From: Lycium barbarum
Lineage: Eukaryota; Streptophyta; Magnoliopsida; Solanales; Solanaceae
Reading direction: 5' to 3'
NCBI RefSeq assembly: GCF_019175385.1
Contig: NC_083338.1
Coordinates: 62,838,884 to 62,902,883 of the forward strand
DNA length: 64,000 nt
Shown one piece after another: positions 1 through 10,353 of this stretch; within the stretch, counting starts at the first letter, position 1; each line of letters starts with the position of its first letter. Both the position numbers and the translations under genes were made by a program. The notes under the pieces were generated by a model. That model searched no databases, was not told where the DNA came from, and was given only the letters and a program-made list of their open reading frames with translations.

Positions 1-323
1 ATAGATAACTCTCAAAATCACTCATCAATTTATCAATTCATCAAAATCCCCCTAATGAAATAAAAGACTAGTTGTTTATACTAACTAAATAATAGAAGAC
101 CCTATTATTACATAAATGCCATTAATGAGGCAAGGGCCTTGTTTGGCTAGTCTTGTGGAGATGGAAATCTTGCGAATGTGGCCTCTTGCAAACATAGCCT
201 TCCTTGCTCGTTGGCCACTTTAATGCTCTTCCATATTCCATCCGTCCTCTCCATGTTATCATCCAAACTTTGGCTCCACAAGACGGTCTTTTAAGTGTCC
301 TTGAGGCAACTCGGCTTGCATCA
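1..323 (-). mobile_element. LTR A, CRM-derived non-autonomous element (cut by window edge)
   Basis: This matches the LTR at 2212-2788 over its whole length. Read on the minus strand it begins TGATGCAAGCC at 323, directly after a purine tract (AAGGGGAGAA type), so it sits as the 3' LTR of the internal region that follows on the plus coordinates. Its other end lies outside the window. A reading frame from the internal region runs across the purine tract into it. Confidence 0.8.
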
Positions 324-2211
324 TTCTCCCCTTCTTGAAAGCATTCATCCTCGAATCTAAACCTTGCCAAACCATAAGGGAGACAAACAAAAACCAAGTC
401 CTCAAAGGATGAGGGTTAGTGTTAAGGTGGACCAACCTACCACCATGCCCAAGTAAGCACAAATGTTTGATATAGCCAAGTATCAACCATTTTCAAGCAA
501 AATAAGCTCGTAAGTAGAGCACTAAGAACTTGGCTATCCCAAAGATCAAGAAATGAGGATATTTTCAGGGAACCAATGATTTCAAGAAACCAAGTTGGCA
601 TAAAACACAAATGATCCTCAATTGCAAAATGATACCATTCACACAAAGTGAAGATTTCACCGGGGTCAAAAGGAAAAGATACCCACATATCACGGGCATG
701 GCAACAACTAAGCACCCCAATAAGGCCCCGCCCAACATCAAATGAACTCTCAACAATAACATGAATGTCATCATATGCAAATAAATAGTAAAGAAAGGTG
801 TCACTTAAAATGACTTCATCTATGGTGTCCTCAAATGTAGCCTCACTATTAGGTTAAAGAACAAAATCTAGCTTGCTACTAGGAGTTTGAACACACAAGG
901 AAGAAGTAGCAATTTGTAAACAAGAATCACCTTCCTTTTCAAAACACTCCTTCCCCATAAATGTATCATCATTTCCTAAAGGAAGATCTCCATCATAGGG
1001 AAGAGCGCCATCATGCCATAATGGATTTTCAAACGCCATGTAGTCCCCAAAAGTGGCTACACTTTCAACATTACAAAACATTCCACTAGTTACTTCACTT
1101 GCAATAGTCATGTTATCATCAAATAAGACATTATCTTTTAAGAGAGAGTAATCCATGAACAATGAGGAGGCAAAGCATGCAATTTCATTCTCACAAAGAC
1201 AAACGTCATCTTTCAACATACTTTCATGCACATGACTATTTACATGACACACACCACCATCACAATTTTGAGTCTTATCACATGACACTAAGACAAGATC
1301 AAGGGACTCATTTTGACATGAAACAAATAAAGATGAGGTGTCACACTCTTTCAAATGATCAACATTCACTAGAGGCACATTAAGCACATCACAAGGATCC
1401 TCAAGTAGTGAATTATCATTACAAGCAAGTTGATCAACACAAATTTCAACACTAGTTGGTAGTATGTCAAGCTCACAAGATTTTCTAACATGATTACCAC
1501 ATGACAATGTACTACCATTCAAGTCACACGTGTCAACACTAGGTGGACACAAATTGATCTTACTAGAATAGTCAACTTGGTCATCAAAAGGATCAACTAG
1601 TGTATGAGCACGCTTAGCAATTGATAATGCACTATCATCAAATCACAAGTGCCAACACTAGGTGGACACAAATCAACCTCCCAAGAAGAATCAATTTGGT
1701 CATCAATAGGATCAACTAGTGTAGGGGCACTTGCAACAATAACATTATCATTAAGCTCACACAAAGACAATCTACTACTCATACACTCATCACAAACTTG
1801 TCCATTCAAAGAGTTGGAAGTATTGAATTTAGCTATTGGACCTTGAAGTTCCCACGAAGAATTTTCTTCACCTTGAGCTATCCATGGCAAGCTCACTTGA
1901 CCAATCGTAGAGATGGTCTTTTCCTCGTTTCCTCCTTTCAAGTACGGGAGTTCTTCACGTGAAGACTCCTTTAGCAAGTCATTTCCTTGAGTACCTATAA
2001 AAGCTTCTTCACAACAAGGGAAAGAAGTAGAAAGATTAGATTTAATTTGTGGAAACTCTCTCACATCACACCACACATCCTCTCTTTTTTCCACTCGTGA
2101 GTTGCCACTTTGCACTCTCTTACTCATCTCTATCTTTCACATCGTTTCATCTAGGTTATCCACTAGATGTCTCAATTTGATTACCATAGCCATCACATCA
2201 CTAAGTGTAGG
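324..2211 (-). mobile_element. Internal region of non-autonomous CRM-derived element A
   Basis: It lies between LTR A and LTR B. At its 5' end (about 2130-2205, minus strand) a short peptide resembling the start of the CRM-1 gag (around TLSDVM) can be read. The leader and primer-binding site found in copy B are missing, so LTR B abuts gag-like sequence directly at 2211/2212. The rest is the accessory reading frame described separately. No reverse transcriptase, integrase or RNase H is present, so the copy cannot move by itself. About 325-436 holds the tail frame that enters the LTR. Confidence 0.7.
437..2127 (-). pseudogene. Accessory protein of the non-autonomous CRM-derived family, copy A (frameshifted)
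   Basis: I do not recognise this protein. Three open stretches (2127-1597, 1552-854 and 804-437) can be aligned with the equivalent frame of copy B. The first two are in different frames; the break lies near 1640 in a CDL/NGS motif. The sequence carries at least two tandem copies of a unit of roughly 40 residues built around TLVDPxDDxxD and CPPSVDTCDLNGS. After that come Asp-, Cys- and Asn-rich sequence, the shared MDYSL.KDNVLF segment and a DTFLYYLF.YDDI segment. It has no recognisable enzyme motif or obvious membrane span. It sits where pol would lie in a complete element, so it may be captured or highly diverged sequence. Function unknown. Confidence 0.55.
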
Positions 2212-2788
2212 TGATACAATAACGGATACGCGGAAACGAGAAAATAAACAAGGAAAGTAAGGATAGATAGATTGACACAAAAATAGGCACAATCAGGCAA
2301 CCAAGGTTCTTCAATAACCAAGACCTCCTAATTACACTCTAGATAGCACCAACCTCTTAGGATGACCTCAAGGAAATTGCATTCCCAAGCAACCAATCCT
2401 CTCACAATCAAAGATTCAACAAGTGACATCCATGGCCTCTATCAAATTTCTCTCTCTAGAGATAACCCTAAAACACTCAAATATTCATCAATTCCTCAAA
2501 AAAAAAGCCCCTAATGAAATAAAAGACTAGCTATTTATACTAACTAAATAATAGAAGACCCTATTATTACATAAATGCCATTAATGAGGCAAGGGCCTTG
2601 TTTGGCTAGTCTTGTGGAGATGGAAATCTTGAATTTGCGAATGTGGCCTCTTGCAAACATAGCCTGCCTTGCTCGTTGGCCACTTTAATGCTCTTCCATC
2701 TCGCATCTGTCCTCTCCATGCTATCATCCAAACTTTGGCTCCACGAGACTGTCCTTTAAGTGTCCTTGAGGCAACTCGGCTTGCATCA
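2212..2788 (-). mobile_element. LTR B (577 bp), shared between copies A and B
   Basis: On the plus strand it runs from TGATACAATAAC to GGCTTGCATCA, so it has the TG...CA ends of an LTR in either orientation. On its high-coordinate side is the purine tract of copy B. On its low side there is no primer-binding site, only the gag-like sequence of copy A. The arrangement LTR-internal-LTR-internal-LTR suggests a tandem array made by recombination between LTRs or by a nested event followed by deletion. Confidence 0.85.
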
Positions 2789-3066
2789 TTCTCCCCTTTT
2801 TGAAAAGGATTCGTCCTCGAATCTAAACCTTGCAAAACCATAAGGGAGACAAACAAAAACATACTCCTCAAGGATTGAGGGTTAGCACACAACACAATAA
2901 TCACATATTCATGCCAAGGATGAACAAACTTGTGGTACAACCACACATCTATGACAATCATGACTAACATTTGCACACATGAGGTATGAAGAAGTTGATT
3001 CCTCCAAGGTTCATGACATAAGGATAGAGTAATAAAACCAATGGATTCAAAATACGAAGTATGCAA
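2581..3066 (-). pseudogene. Reading frame running from the internal region across the purine tract into LTR B
   Basis: A 161-residue open frame crosses the PPT/LTR boundary at about 2788. At the boundary it reads SRTNPFQKGENDAS. The CRM-1 element reads LRTNSLQDGENDAS at the same place, so the coding overlap with the 3' LTR is shared by the autonomous-type and non-autonomous elements. Beyond the boundary the LTR-encoded tail differs: it is rich in Lys, Arg and Trp (KVWMIAWRG) and ends in TSQTRPLPH. This is the main evidence that the A/B family derives from the CRM group. Whether this peptide is made is not known. Confidence 0.6.
2808..2823 (-). promoter_or_regulatory. Inverted repeat next to the polypurine tract, copy B
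   Basis: A perfect 6-bp stem GATTCG/CGAATC surrounds a TCCT loop (AGGA on the element strand), about 10 nt upstream of the purine tract at 2789-2800. The same stem-loop layout recurs in every element of the window, with altered stem sequence in CRM-1. Confidence 0.6.
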
Positions 3067-4588
3067 CTAGACATTGGTTCTATTTGACATGTAGCATAAT
3101 GTCCAAACAAGAACACTCTCATTCTTCAAACAAGGAATCCTCCAAGATAGTGCTTTCAAATCACACAAGGTGGCACCCGGATCAAATGGGACGAACATCC
3201 ATCTAGTATGGTCAAGAACACAATCGGCTAGATCATAAGAGCCTTCTCCCACATAAGATGCACTCCCTATATGCTCAAGAATGTCATCATATGAAAACAA
3301 GTAATAAAGAAAGGTATCACGTAAAATAACTTCCTCATCAATATCACTCCCCAATGTAACCTCACCATACGGTTCAAGGACAAGGTTATCCAAGGGGCTA
3401 CTATGAAGTTGAACATGAAAAAAGGATTTGCAATTTCTAGACAAGAATTACCTTTCTTTGTAACACTTTCCTTCCCCACAAATGGATCACAATTCCTCAA
3501 AGGAAGATCTCTATCATGGGAAAGAGTGTCTTCAGCCCATAGTGGGTTACATATAACATTATAGCCTCCAAAGGAAACTAAACGTTCAACATTACCAAAC
3601 ACCCCACTAGGTTCATCACTCTCAATAGTCATGTCATCCTCAAATAAAACATTATCCTTTACAAGAGAGTAATCCATGAACAATGAGGAGTCAAATCATG
3701 TCATTTCACTCTCAAAAGAACCAATGTCATCTTTCAATGTATTGTTGCTCACATGACTATCTACATGACACACATCACCACTATAAATTGGGGTCTTATC
3801 ACATGACACTAAAGTACGATCAAGAGACCCATTTTGACACGAAACAAACAAGGGTGAGATGTCACATTCTTTAAATTAACCAACTATATCAACATTATCA
3901 CTAACTAGAGGTACATTAAACACATCATAAGGATCTCAAGTAGTGAATTATCATTACAAGCAAGTTGATCAACACTAGTTGGTAGTATGTCAAACTCGCA
4001 AGGATTACTAACATGATGACCACATGACATTATACTACCAATCAATTCACAAGTGTCAACACTAGGTGGACACAAATCGATCTTTCAAGAAGAATCAATT
4101 TTGTCATCTAAAGGATCAACTAGTGTTTGAGCACCTTCATTCGATAATGCACTACCATTCAAAGCACAAGTGTCAACACTAGGTGGACACAAATCGACCA
4201 TACAAGAAGGATCCATTCGGTCATCAATAGGATCAACTGGTGTGGGGACACTTTCAACAATAGCATTACCAATACACGGCAAGGAAGCATTAGGCTTAAC
4301 GCAAGGTAAACAAACTTTCATGCTTGACTTGACATTAAAATCACACAAAGATGTAGGAGTATAAGGATAAGTGATCTTACCTTGGTGTTCATGCAAGCTC
4401 CTTTGACCAATGGAAGGAATGGGTGTGGTCGCCGTCCTTTCCTTCAAGCATGGGGTTCTCTCAAAAGAGGTACCCCTCAAAGATTCATTTGTTCTCACAT
4501 GTGGCTTGGGATATTGTCTTCTCAATATCCTTTTCATGTCCTCCCAAGTCTTGATGAGACTCCTCACTTGTCTCCCACAACATTTCAC
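3067..4588 (-). pseudogene. Accessory protein of the non-autonomous CRM-derived family, copy B (broken)
   Basis: The open stretches 4588-4085, 3683-3267 and 3444-3067 correspond to the copy A frame. The first contains two units of the VDPxDDxxD...VDLCPPSVDTC repeat and stops at about 4085 in the second unit (DSS-stop-KIDLCPPSVDTC), so the stop interrupts an otherwise readable repeat. The later stretches carry MDYSLVKDNVLF and DTFLYYLFSYDDI, also present in copy A. The last lies in another frame, so there is at least one frameshift. No catalytic motif is visible. Conservation of the same protein architecture in two copies suggests it was once a family trait and not random sequence. Confidence 0.55.
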
Positions 4589-4696
4589 ATACTCCTAATA
4601 TTTGACAAGTTTTGAGTCAAAAGTTTTAACGGCTAAGTCCATCTTCATTTCTTGTGAATAGTTGTAGCTAGCGAAGATTTTATCTATTATAGACTT

Positions 4697-5701
4697 TCAT
4701 TTCTCATATTCTTCTCCACTAGATTCCTTAGCCAAGGTAGGCCATTTCACATGGGTTTCTCGCACTTTTGCACTTGGACTCTTCCTAGTAAGTGTGCATG
4801 GAAAGAGAAATTTCCCTTTCTTGTCCATTACAAATCGATGCCAATCTTGTTCATGTGGGATTCCATGCCTTTGGAACCAAAAGACTCCTAAACATACATG
4901 ACAATTATCCATTGGAAGCACATCACACCAAACCTCCTCTTGGTACTCGCCAAGTGAAATGGATACCATCACCCTCCTATTAACCCAATATCCTCCTTCA
5001 TCATAATAAGGATTTCGCCGGATCACACACACTTCAACCGCACGAGGGGTGATGAAATTTGTGTAACAATCGTCATCAAGCATGAGAAATACCTCACTAC
5101 TACCAATGTGCACCTTGGTCTCCATGAATCGCCTCTTTGGGACCACCTTCTTTTGTATAGGATGACCCCAACTAGTATTCACATTCCCACTCATGCCACT
5201 TTGCTTCGGATAGGAATTACTACAAGAAGAAGCATATGCATGCCCACTAGAAGTCCTTCCATAATCAACATTAGCACTTCCACTACATCCGTAGACATAC
5301 CCTCCACGAGTCTTATTTGTATAAGGATTTTCCCCATAAGACCCATAAGACACGTGTGAAGGAGAGTCATACCTCGAGTCGTCTTCATCATCATGATGTA
5401 TAGCATAAGAACCTTCACCTTCATCATGTGAAGCATAACAAGTTTCTTCTTCATCCCCATCTTCCTCATGAGACACATGAGTACCACTCTCTTCATATTC
5501 TCCTTCAAAATGGTAATTCTCTCCTCGAACTTCCTCATGATCACCATTCCCCATATAGCCCTCATATTCCCCATCGTCACACCCTTGATAGCTTCCATAG
5601 TCCTCCCCTTCGTAACTACAACCATCATCGTCATACCAATCATAATCGCTACCACATGAATCGGAATCCCTTGAGAAGTACCTGCAAAGAACACTTAGCA
5701 A
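4697..5701 (-). pseudogene. Acidic low-complexity protein fused to a decayed retropepsin-like domain
   Basis: This is a 334-residue open frame. Residues 1-130 are very rich in Asp, Glu, Gly, Tyr and Ser (for example SDYDWYDDDG) and probably disordered. Residues 130-190 are Ser/Tyr/Gly-rich. Residues from about 195 on resemble the protease of CRM-1: a strand ending VFLMLDDDC replaces the catalytic IIDSGSC motif, and downstream VSISLGEYQEEVWCDVLPM parallels the CRM-1 sequence around KYHDEVLCDVVPM. The DSG triad is lost, so proteolysis is unlikely. Upstream of the first Met, minus strand, lies TTCTTTGCAG, which looks like a splice acceptor. The true start could therefore lie elsewhere. Confidence 0.6.
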
Positions 5702-6295
5702 ACACGTTTGTAGTAACGAAACCTCACCACCCTCGTGTTTACACTCGTTTGTACTTGGCTAGCACCACTCAAATGAATTCACACACTCTTGCCTTTTACC
5801 ACTTAAATGGATTGGCCGATGTTGATTCTCGATTGGATTCGGTTGCTTGCAAGGTGCATAATTGCTACTTGAGGTCGGAATGGATTCTTGTTAGAGTCGA
5901 AGAAAGGCAGACAACTCAATTCAATCTAACGGACTTGAACCAAGAAATTAACAACGAAGCAAAACAAAAAAAAGCACGAAAGAATTGGCACGAAAGAAAT
6001 GCGGACACAAGAACTAGCAAACACAAATAGGAACAACTACTAAATGGCTACTAGTTGAGAGACACAAAAAAAAAATGGAACGCAAAAATCGGGAAAATAA
6101 CTAAAATTTCAGGTCCGTGTAGGTGATAACTTGAAAACACAACCGGGAAGCCCCAATTGATCCAAGGTATCAATTTGAAATAATGATTTTTTCCCTACCA
6201 AAGGATTAGGGATACAAGACCATCAACTAAGGATCAAGAATTTGTTTTGAGAAATGGATGTGGAATGAAATGAAGTTTGGACTTGAAAAGGTACC

Positions 6296-6790
6296 TTGAG
6301 TATACGGTTTGAGCTTGACAAAATATGGTCTGTATTGTGGTTTACGGTCCGTATTTCGTGTCCGTATTTAGTGATGCCAAAACAGAATGTACCTTTCCTT
6401 TTACGACCCACAAGATACTAGCCGTATTGTAGTTTACGATCCGTAATTTGGGTTTACGGTCCGTATTTCGTGTCCGTATTTAGTGATGCCCAAAATAGAA
6501 TGTTCCTTGACTTTTACGACCCACAAGATACGGGTCGTATTGTGGTTTACGGTCTGTATTATGGTTTACGGTCCGTATTTAACGATGTCTTTCCATGGCA
6601 GAATGCTCCAATCCTTGGTCCCTTTATACGGTTACGAAATACGGTCCGTATTGTGATTTACGGTCCGTATAGTGGTTTACGGTCCGTATTTAACGATTTG
6701 CCAAATTCCAGTGAGCTACTGTTTCAAGACCCAAGTTTACGACCCCAAATTACGGTCCGTAAAGTGATTTACGGTCCGTAATTTGCAATG
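6296..6790. repeat. Palindrome array TACGGTCCGTA in the 5' leader of element B
   Basis: The 10-12 bp palindrome TTACGGTCCGTAA and close variants occur about a dozen times, in pairs separated by short AT-rich spacers. One longer unit of about 113 bp is repeated (starts near 6342 and 6456) and includes a TTTTACGACCCACAAGATAC segment. The array lies between the primer-binding site and the first coding frame of B. A related motif set occurs in the LTRs of element C, a different clade. Confidence 0.8.
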
Positions 6791-7353
6791 TTCCCAGCTT
6801 CAGCGATTTTTGTGTTGAACTCGAACTTCTCGAATTTTGGACCAAATTTCTTGGATCTGATGACATTCCTGGGCCCACTCAACCTAGTGTTTACCCTTTT
6901 GGGGTTAGAAAAACACTTTTCCCAAATCTTGACTTGAAAACTTTGGATTAAATGCCCTTGTGGAGAGTCTTCTTCCCTATGAAGATTTGAAGATCTTCAA
7001 GAACACCAACAATTTCAAATTTTCAACTACCTTCAAATCAACTTGTTTTTCCTTCAAATTTCAGATTTAGACTCCCCACGACTTGTAGAACAAATCCAAT
7101 AAGTTTCAAGTCCCAATTTTAACCAAATCAACAAAACCCACTTCAAGTTCTTCAACTCAACAATGGTGAAAAACTCAAAACAACTTGGAATGACTCGAAA
7201 CATCGGATTTGAAACCCTAAAACTCTAAGGAACTCAATTCTAACACTAGATTCAACAAAATCAACAAGAAAATTCGAGATTTTTTTTTAATTTCGATTTT
7301 TTTTTGTTGAATCAAAACCCAAGACTAGATTTGTTGGAACAAACCTAAGCTAA

Positions 7354-7365
7354 GCTTTGATACCA
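7354..7365 (-). promoter_or_regulatory. Primer-binding site, element B
   Basis: On the minus strand this reads TGGTATCAAAGC, one mismatch from TGGTATCAGAGC, which is complementary to the 3' end of initiator-methionine tRNA. It lies 2 nt inside the LTR end at 7368. Confidence 0.85.
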
Positions 7366-7367
7366 AT

Positions 7368-7872
7368 TGATACAATAACAGATACGCGAAAATGAGAAAA
7401 TAAACAAGGAAAGTAAGGATAGATAGATTGACACAAAAATAGGAACAATTAGGCAACCAAGGTTCTTCAATAACCAAGACCTCCTAATTACACTCTAGAT
7501 AGCACCAACCTCTTAGGATGACCTCAATGAAATTGCATTCCCAAGCAACCAATCCTCTATCAAAGATTCAACAAGAGCCATCCATGGCCACTCTCAAGTA
7601 TCTATCTCTAGAGATAACCCTAAAACACTTAAATATTCATCAATTCATCAAAAAAAGCCCCTAATGAAATAAAAGACTAGCTATTTATACTAACTAAATA
7701 ATAGAAGACCCTATTATTACATAAATTCCATTAATGAGGCAAGGGCCTTGTTTGGCTAGTCTTGTGGAGATGGAAATCTTGAATTTTCGAATGTGGCCTC
7801 TTGCAAACATAGCCTTCATTGCTCGTTGGCCACTTTAATGCTCTTCCATCTCCCATCTGTCCTCTCCATGCT
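7368..7872 (-). mobile_element. LTR C of element B, first part (interrupted)
   Basis: This is homologous to LTR B. It is broken at 7872/7873 by insertion of element C. The last five bases before the break, ATGCT (7868-7872), are repeated at 21899-21903, where the LTR resumes. Confidence 0.9.
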
Positions 7873-8039
7873 TGTTACACCACGGAAAAAAAATTCCGTT
7901 GGTACGCAAGTGAATGAACTCGTGAGGAGTACTAGTATATGATATTTCCATGAGATAGGTTATGTTCCACAATGACTAATTATAGGTTTTGGAAATGTTA
8001 AAAGTTGCAGGTTTGCGTTCTGGACGGTTTGTCGTAAAA

Positions 8040-8275
8040 TGAAATACGGACCGTAAAGTGGTATACGGTCCGTAAACTGCCATGTCGTATTCCAAGTCGT
8101 CTTTAACCATTCCATCATTTGACAGAAAGTTTGAAGTTTTTGACTGAAATACGGCCCGTAAACTGAGTCGTAAACCACCATGTCCTCAGCCTGACTTTCT
8201 GTTTCTGTCATCCTTAAATACGACCACGAAATACGGTCCGTAAACTGGAATACAGACCGTAAACTGTGTTTACGA
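8040..8275. repeat. TACGG(T/A)CCGTA palindrome cluster in the 5' LTR of C
   Basis: Five or six copies of AATACGGACCGTAAA-type palindromes and half-palindromes (TTTACGACC) are interspersed with CCATGTC segments. The cluster is repeated at 19600-19860 in the 3' LTR. Between the two LTRs, a segment of about 55 bp lying between palindromes is present in opposite orientation (see findings). Confidence 0.8.
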
Positions 8276-9208
8276 CCACTGTGCACTTTCGACGACTGTT
8301 TATTTAAGATCAGATTATGGGTTATTCATAAGAGACCAAGTTCATTATTTCATTTGCACATGACACCCCCTTCTCTCTAAAACCTCTCTCTACATTTATT
8401 CCACAAGGATTCAAGGATTATTAGTGAACAACAACATAAACTAAGTGAATCAAGTATAAGAAAACCCATTAAGGATCATACAAGTCAAGAAATCGCATTG
8501 GAGATAAACTAGGGTTTTGCTCAAAGTGGAGTATTATCAACCAAGGCTTGTTCCTACGACATCTAATGTAAGATTTATGATGTTTCTATGTTGTTTAAGG
8601 TATTTAAGAGTTGAAATACTTGGATTGTAGAGAGGTATGGAAAAATGGGTCATGAATGTGGAATAGTGCCATTTTGAGAAATAGTTTGAATTGAGTTATG
8701 AGTCTCGATGTATTGTAATGTAAATGTGTTATAAATGATGTTGAGAACATGAGATGAGCAATGTACGTGAATGGACATAGTCGTGCGTTATGGCCATGGA
8801 TATGGATGATTGAAAAGTGAGTCTAGAATATGTATAATGTGGATGAATAATGACTATTGTTGCAGTATTGTGAATGTATTGTTGACGTTTGAGAGTTGAA
8901 ATACACTATAGAGGAATGTCGTATAAATAGAGGAGACGTTGCCCGATTTTCTCTAGTTTAGTCATGTATGCTAGCTATCGATTCTATTTATAGTATGACT
9001 TTAATGAAAATAGAAACGCTAGCATTGGAGGAGAACACGCAAGTGTAGAATAGTACAACGGAAAGGTATGTAAGGCTAACCCTTCTTTCATAAGGCATGG
9101 TTCTTTGGCCAAACATCTAAATCTTCTATGAGGCTATGATATTCTTCAAATGATTCGATCTTCCGAGCTAGTAAGCTCACGATTCTTGATACACATAATA
9201 ATTTTGAT

Positions 9209-10353
9209 GTGTTAGAAAAAATCATAGAAGGAGAAGTCGATAACAATGTTGAGGAGAAGGGAGCAGATGACAAGGTCAAGGAGGTAGAAAAGGTTAGGTC
9301 TGCTGATAAAAATGGAATGGAGGAGAATGCTCAAAATTTGCTATCAAGTGTGGCAGTCAATGATAGAGACGATCCCAACAAAAATTCTGAAAAGAAAATG
9401 GACTCAAATGGTGAAAAAACAGGTCAGACAACAAAAGGTGTGCATGAAAGTGGGGGAGATATGGTTGAAGAAGGTCTGATTGCTGTTGAGGAAGCTGATC
9501 CTCACAAGAGTTTAGAGGGCACAACTGCATGTGTGGGGTACAATACTCATGAGGATGTAACTATTGCTGAAGCAAATGATCCTGACAAGGATTTAGAGGA
9601 CACAAGGGTAAGTGTAGGACACATGATTAATGAGGGTGTCAGTGCTGATGAGGAGAATGATCTTGCAAATGTATGTGAAATTATATGCCTTTCTAAATAT
9701 GGCATGCCTCAGGATTTATTATGGAGCAGATAGAAAACGTTCCAGATGGTGATGAAACATATGAACAGATGGAAAGCTTTAATGATTTGCATGGTATTGA
9801 AACAGGTGGGGTAGAAATGCAGAATGAGGCTGATAGTGTGGAAAATGCAAAAGGGGATTTAGAGGTTGCAGATAATCACATAGGTCAGACATCAAGTCTT
9901 CCACCATTGGATCAGGTCCAGGAATGTGATTTCTCTCCTAATAATACAATGAAGGAGGGAGATCTGAGCATCTCAATTAATGACAATGGCATTGGTTCAT
10001 TTCCTCCAGAGAAGGAAGTGATCAAGGATTTGGCAGTGGCACAAGTGGAAATGGACAATGTCCAGCCACTGATTAATCAGAGAAAACAATCTCCTTTGAA
10101 GGAACTGCATGATGTGATCTCTCATAATATTAATGTGGGAGCTGAGGAGAAATATGATGAGGGCAAGAACAAATTCAATGAATGTGAGGAAGAGGTTTCA
10201 GTGGAGCAGGTTTTTAATAATGTGGTCAAAGAAGCTGGCATCTCACCAACATCTAGGCAGAAAAGCTCTAAGAAAGGAAAGAAACAAGTAAACACAGATG
10301 CTATTCCTATAAGAGTGGTACCAAGGAGAGGCTGTAAGCCTATTTTTAAATGA
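9209..10353 (+). pseudogene. LINE first reading frame, C-terminal acidic part
   Basis: Two overlapping open stretches (9209-9733 and 9721-10353) lie in different frames, so there is a frameshift at about 9715-9730. The first contains three diverged copies of a motif like VEEADPHKSLEGT.A.VGY, spaced about 34 residues apart. The second ends with a basic tail (KSSKKGKKQ, then VVPRRGCKP), as plant LINE ORF1 or polyprotein linkers often do. The stop at 10351-10353 overlaps the ATG of the endonuclease frame (ATGA overlap). RNA-binding domains expected upstream are absent, consistent with 5' truncation. Confidence 0.65.

Larger units (their letters stand above)
2789..7367 (-). mobile_element. Internal region of non-autonomous CRM-derived element B
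   Basis: Reading on the minus strand from the 5' LTR: primer-binding site (7365-7354), a leader of about 1.65 kb containing a palindrome array, the acidic/protease-like frame, the accessory frame, the PPT hairpin and the purine tract. Sequence at 5700-5900 matches the stray leader piece at 22080-22220, so this leader type is shared with other CRM-like copies. No reverse transcriptase, RNase H or integrase is present; the element would need a helper such as the CRM-1 type. Confidence 0.75.

Noticed and set aside
1162..1383. Plus-strand frame rich in His (HDTHHHH)
   Set aside because: It is the antisense shadow of the minus-strand accessory frame of copy A.
5428..6030. Plus-strand 200-residue frame opposite the acidic protein
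   Set aside because: Antisense of the acidic low-complexity frame continued into leader sequence. It has no domain and no homologue in the sister elements.
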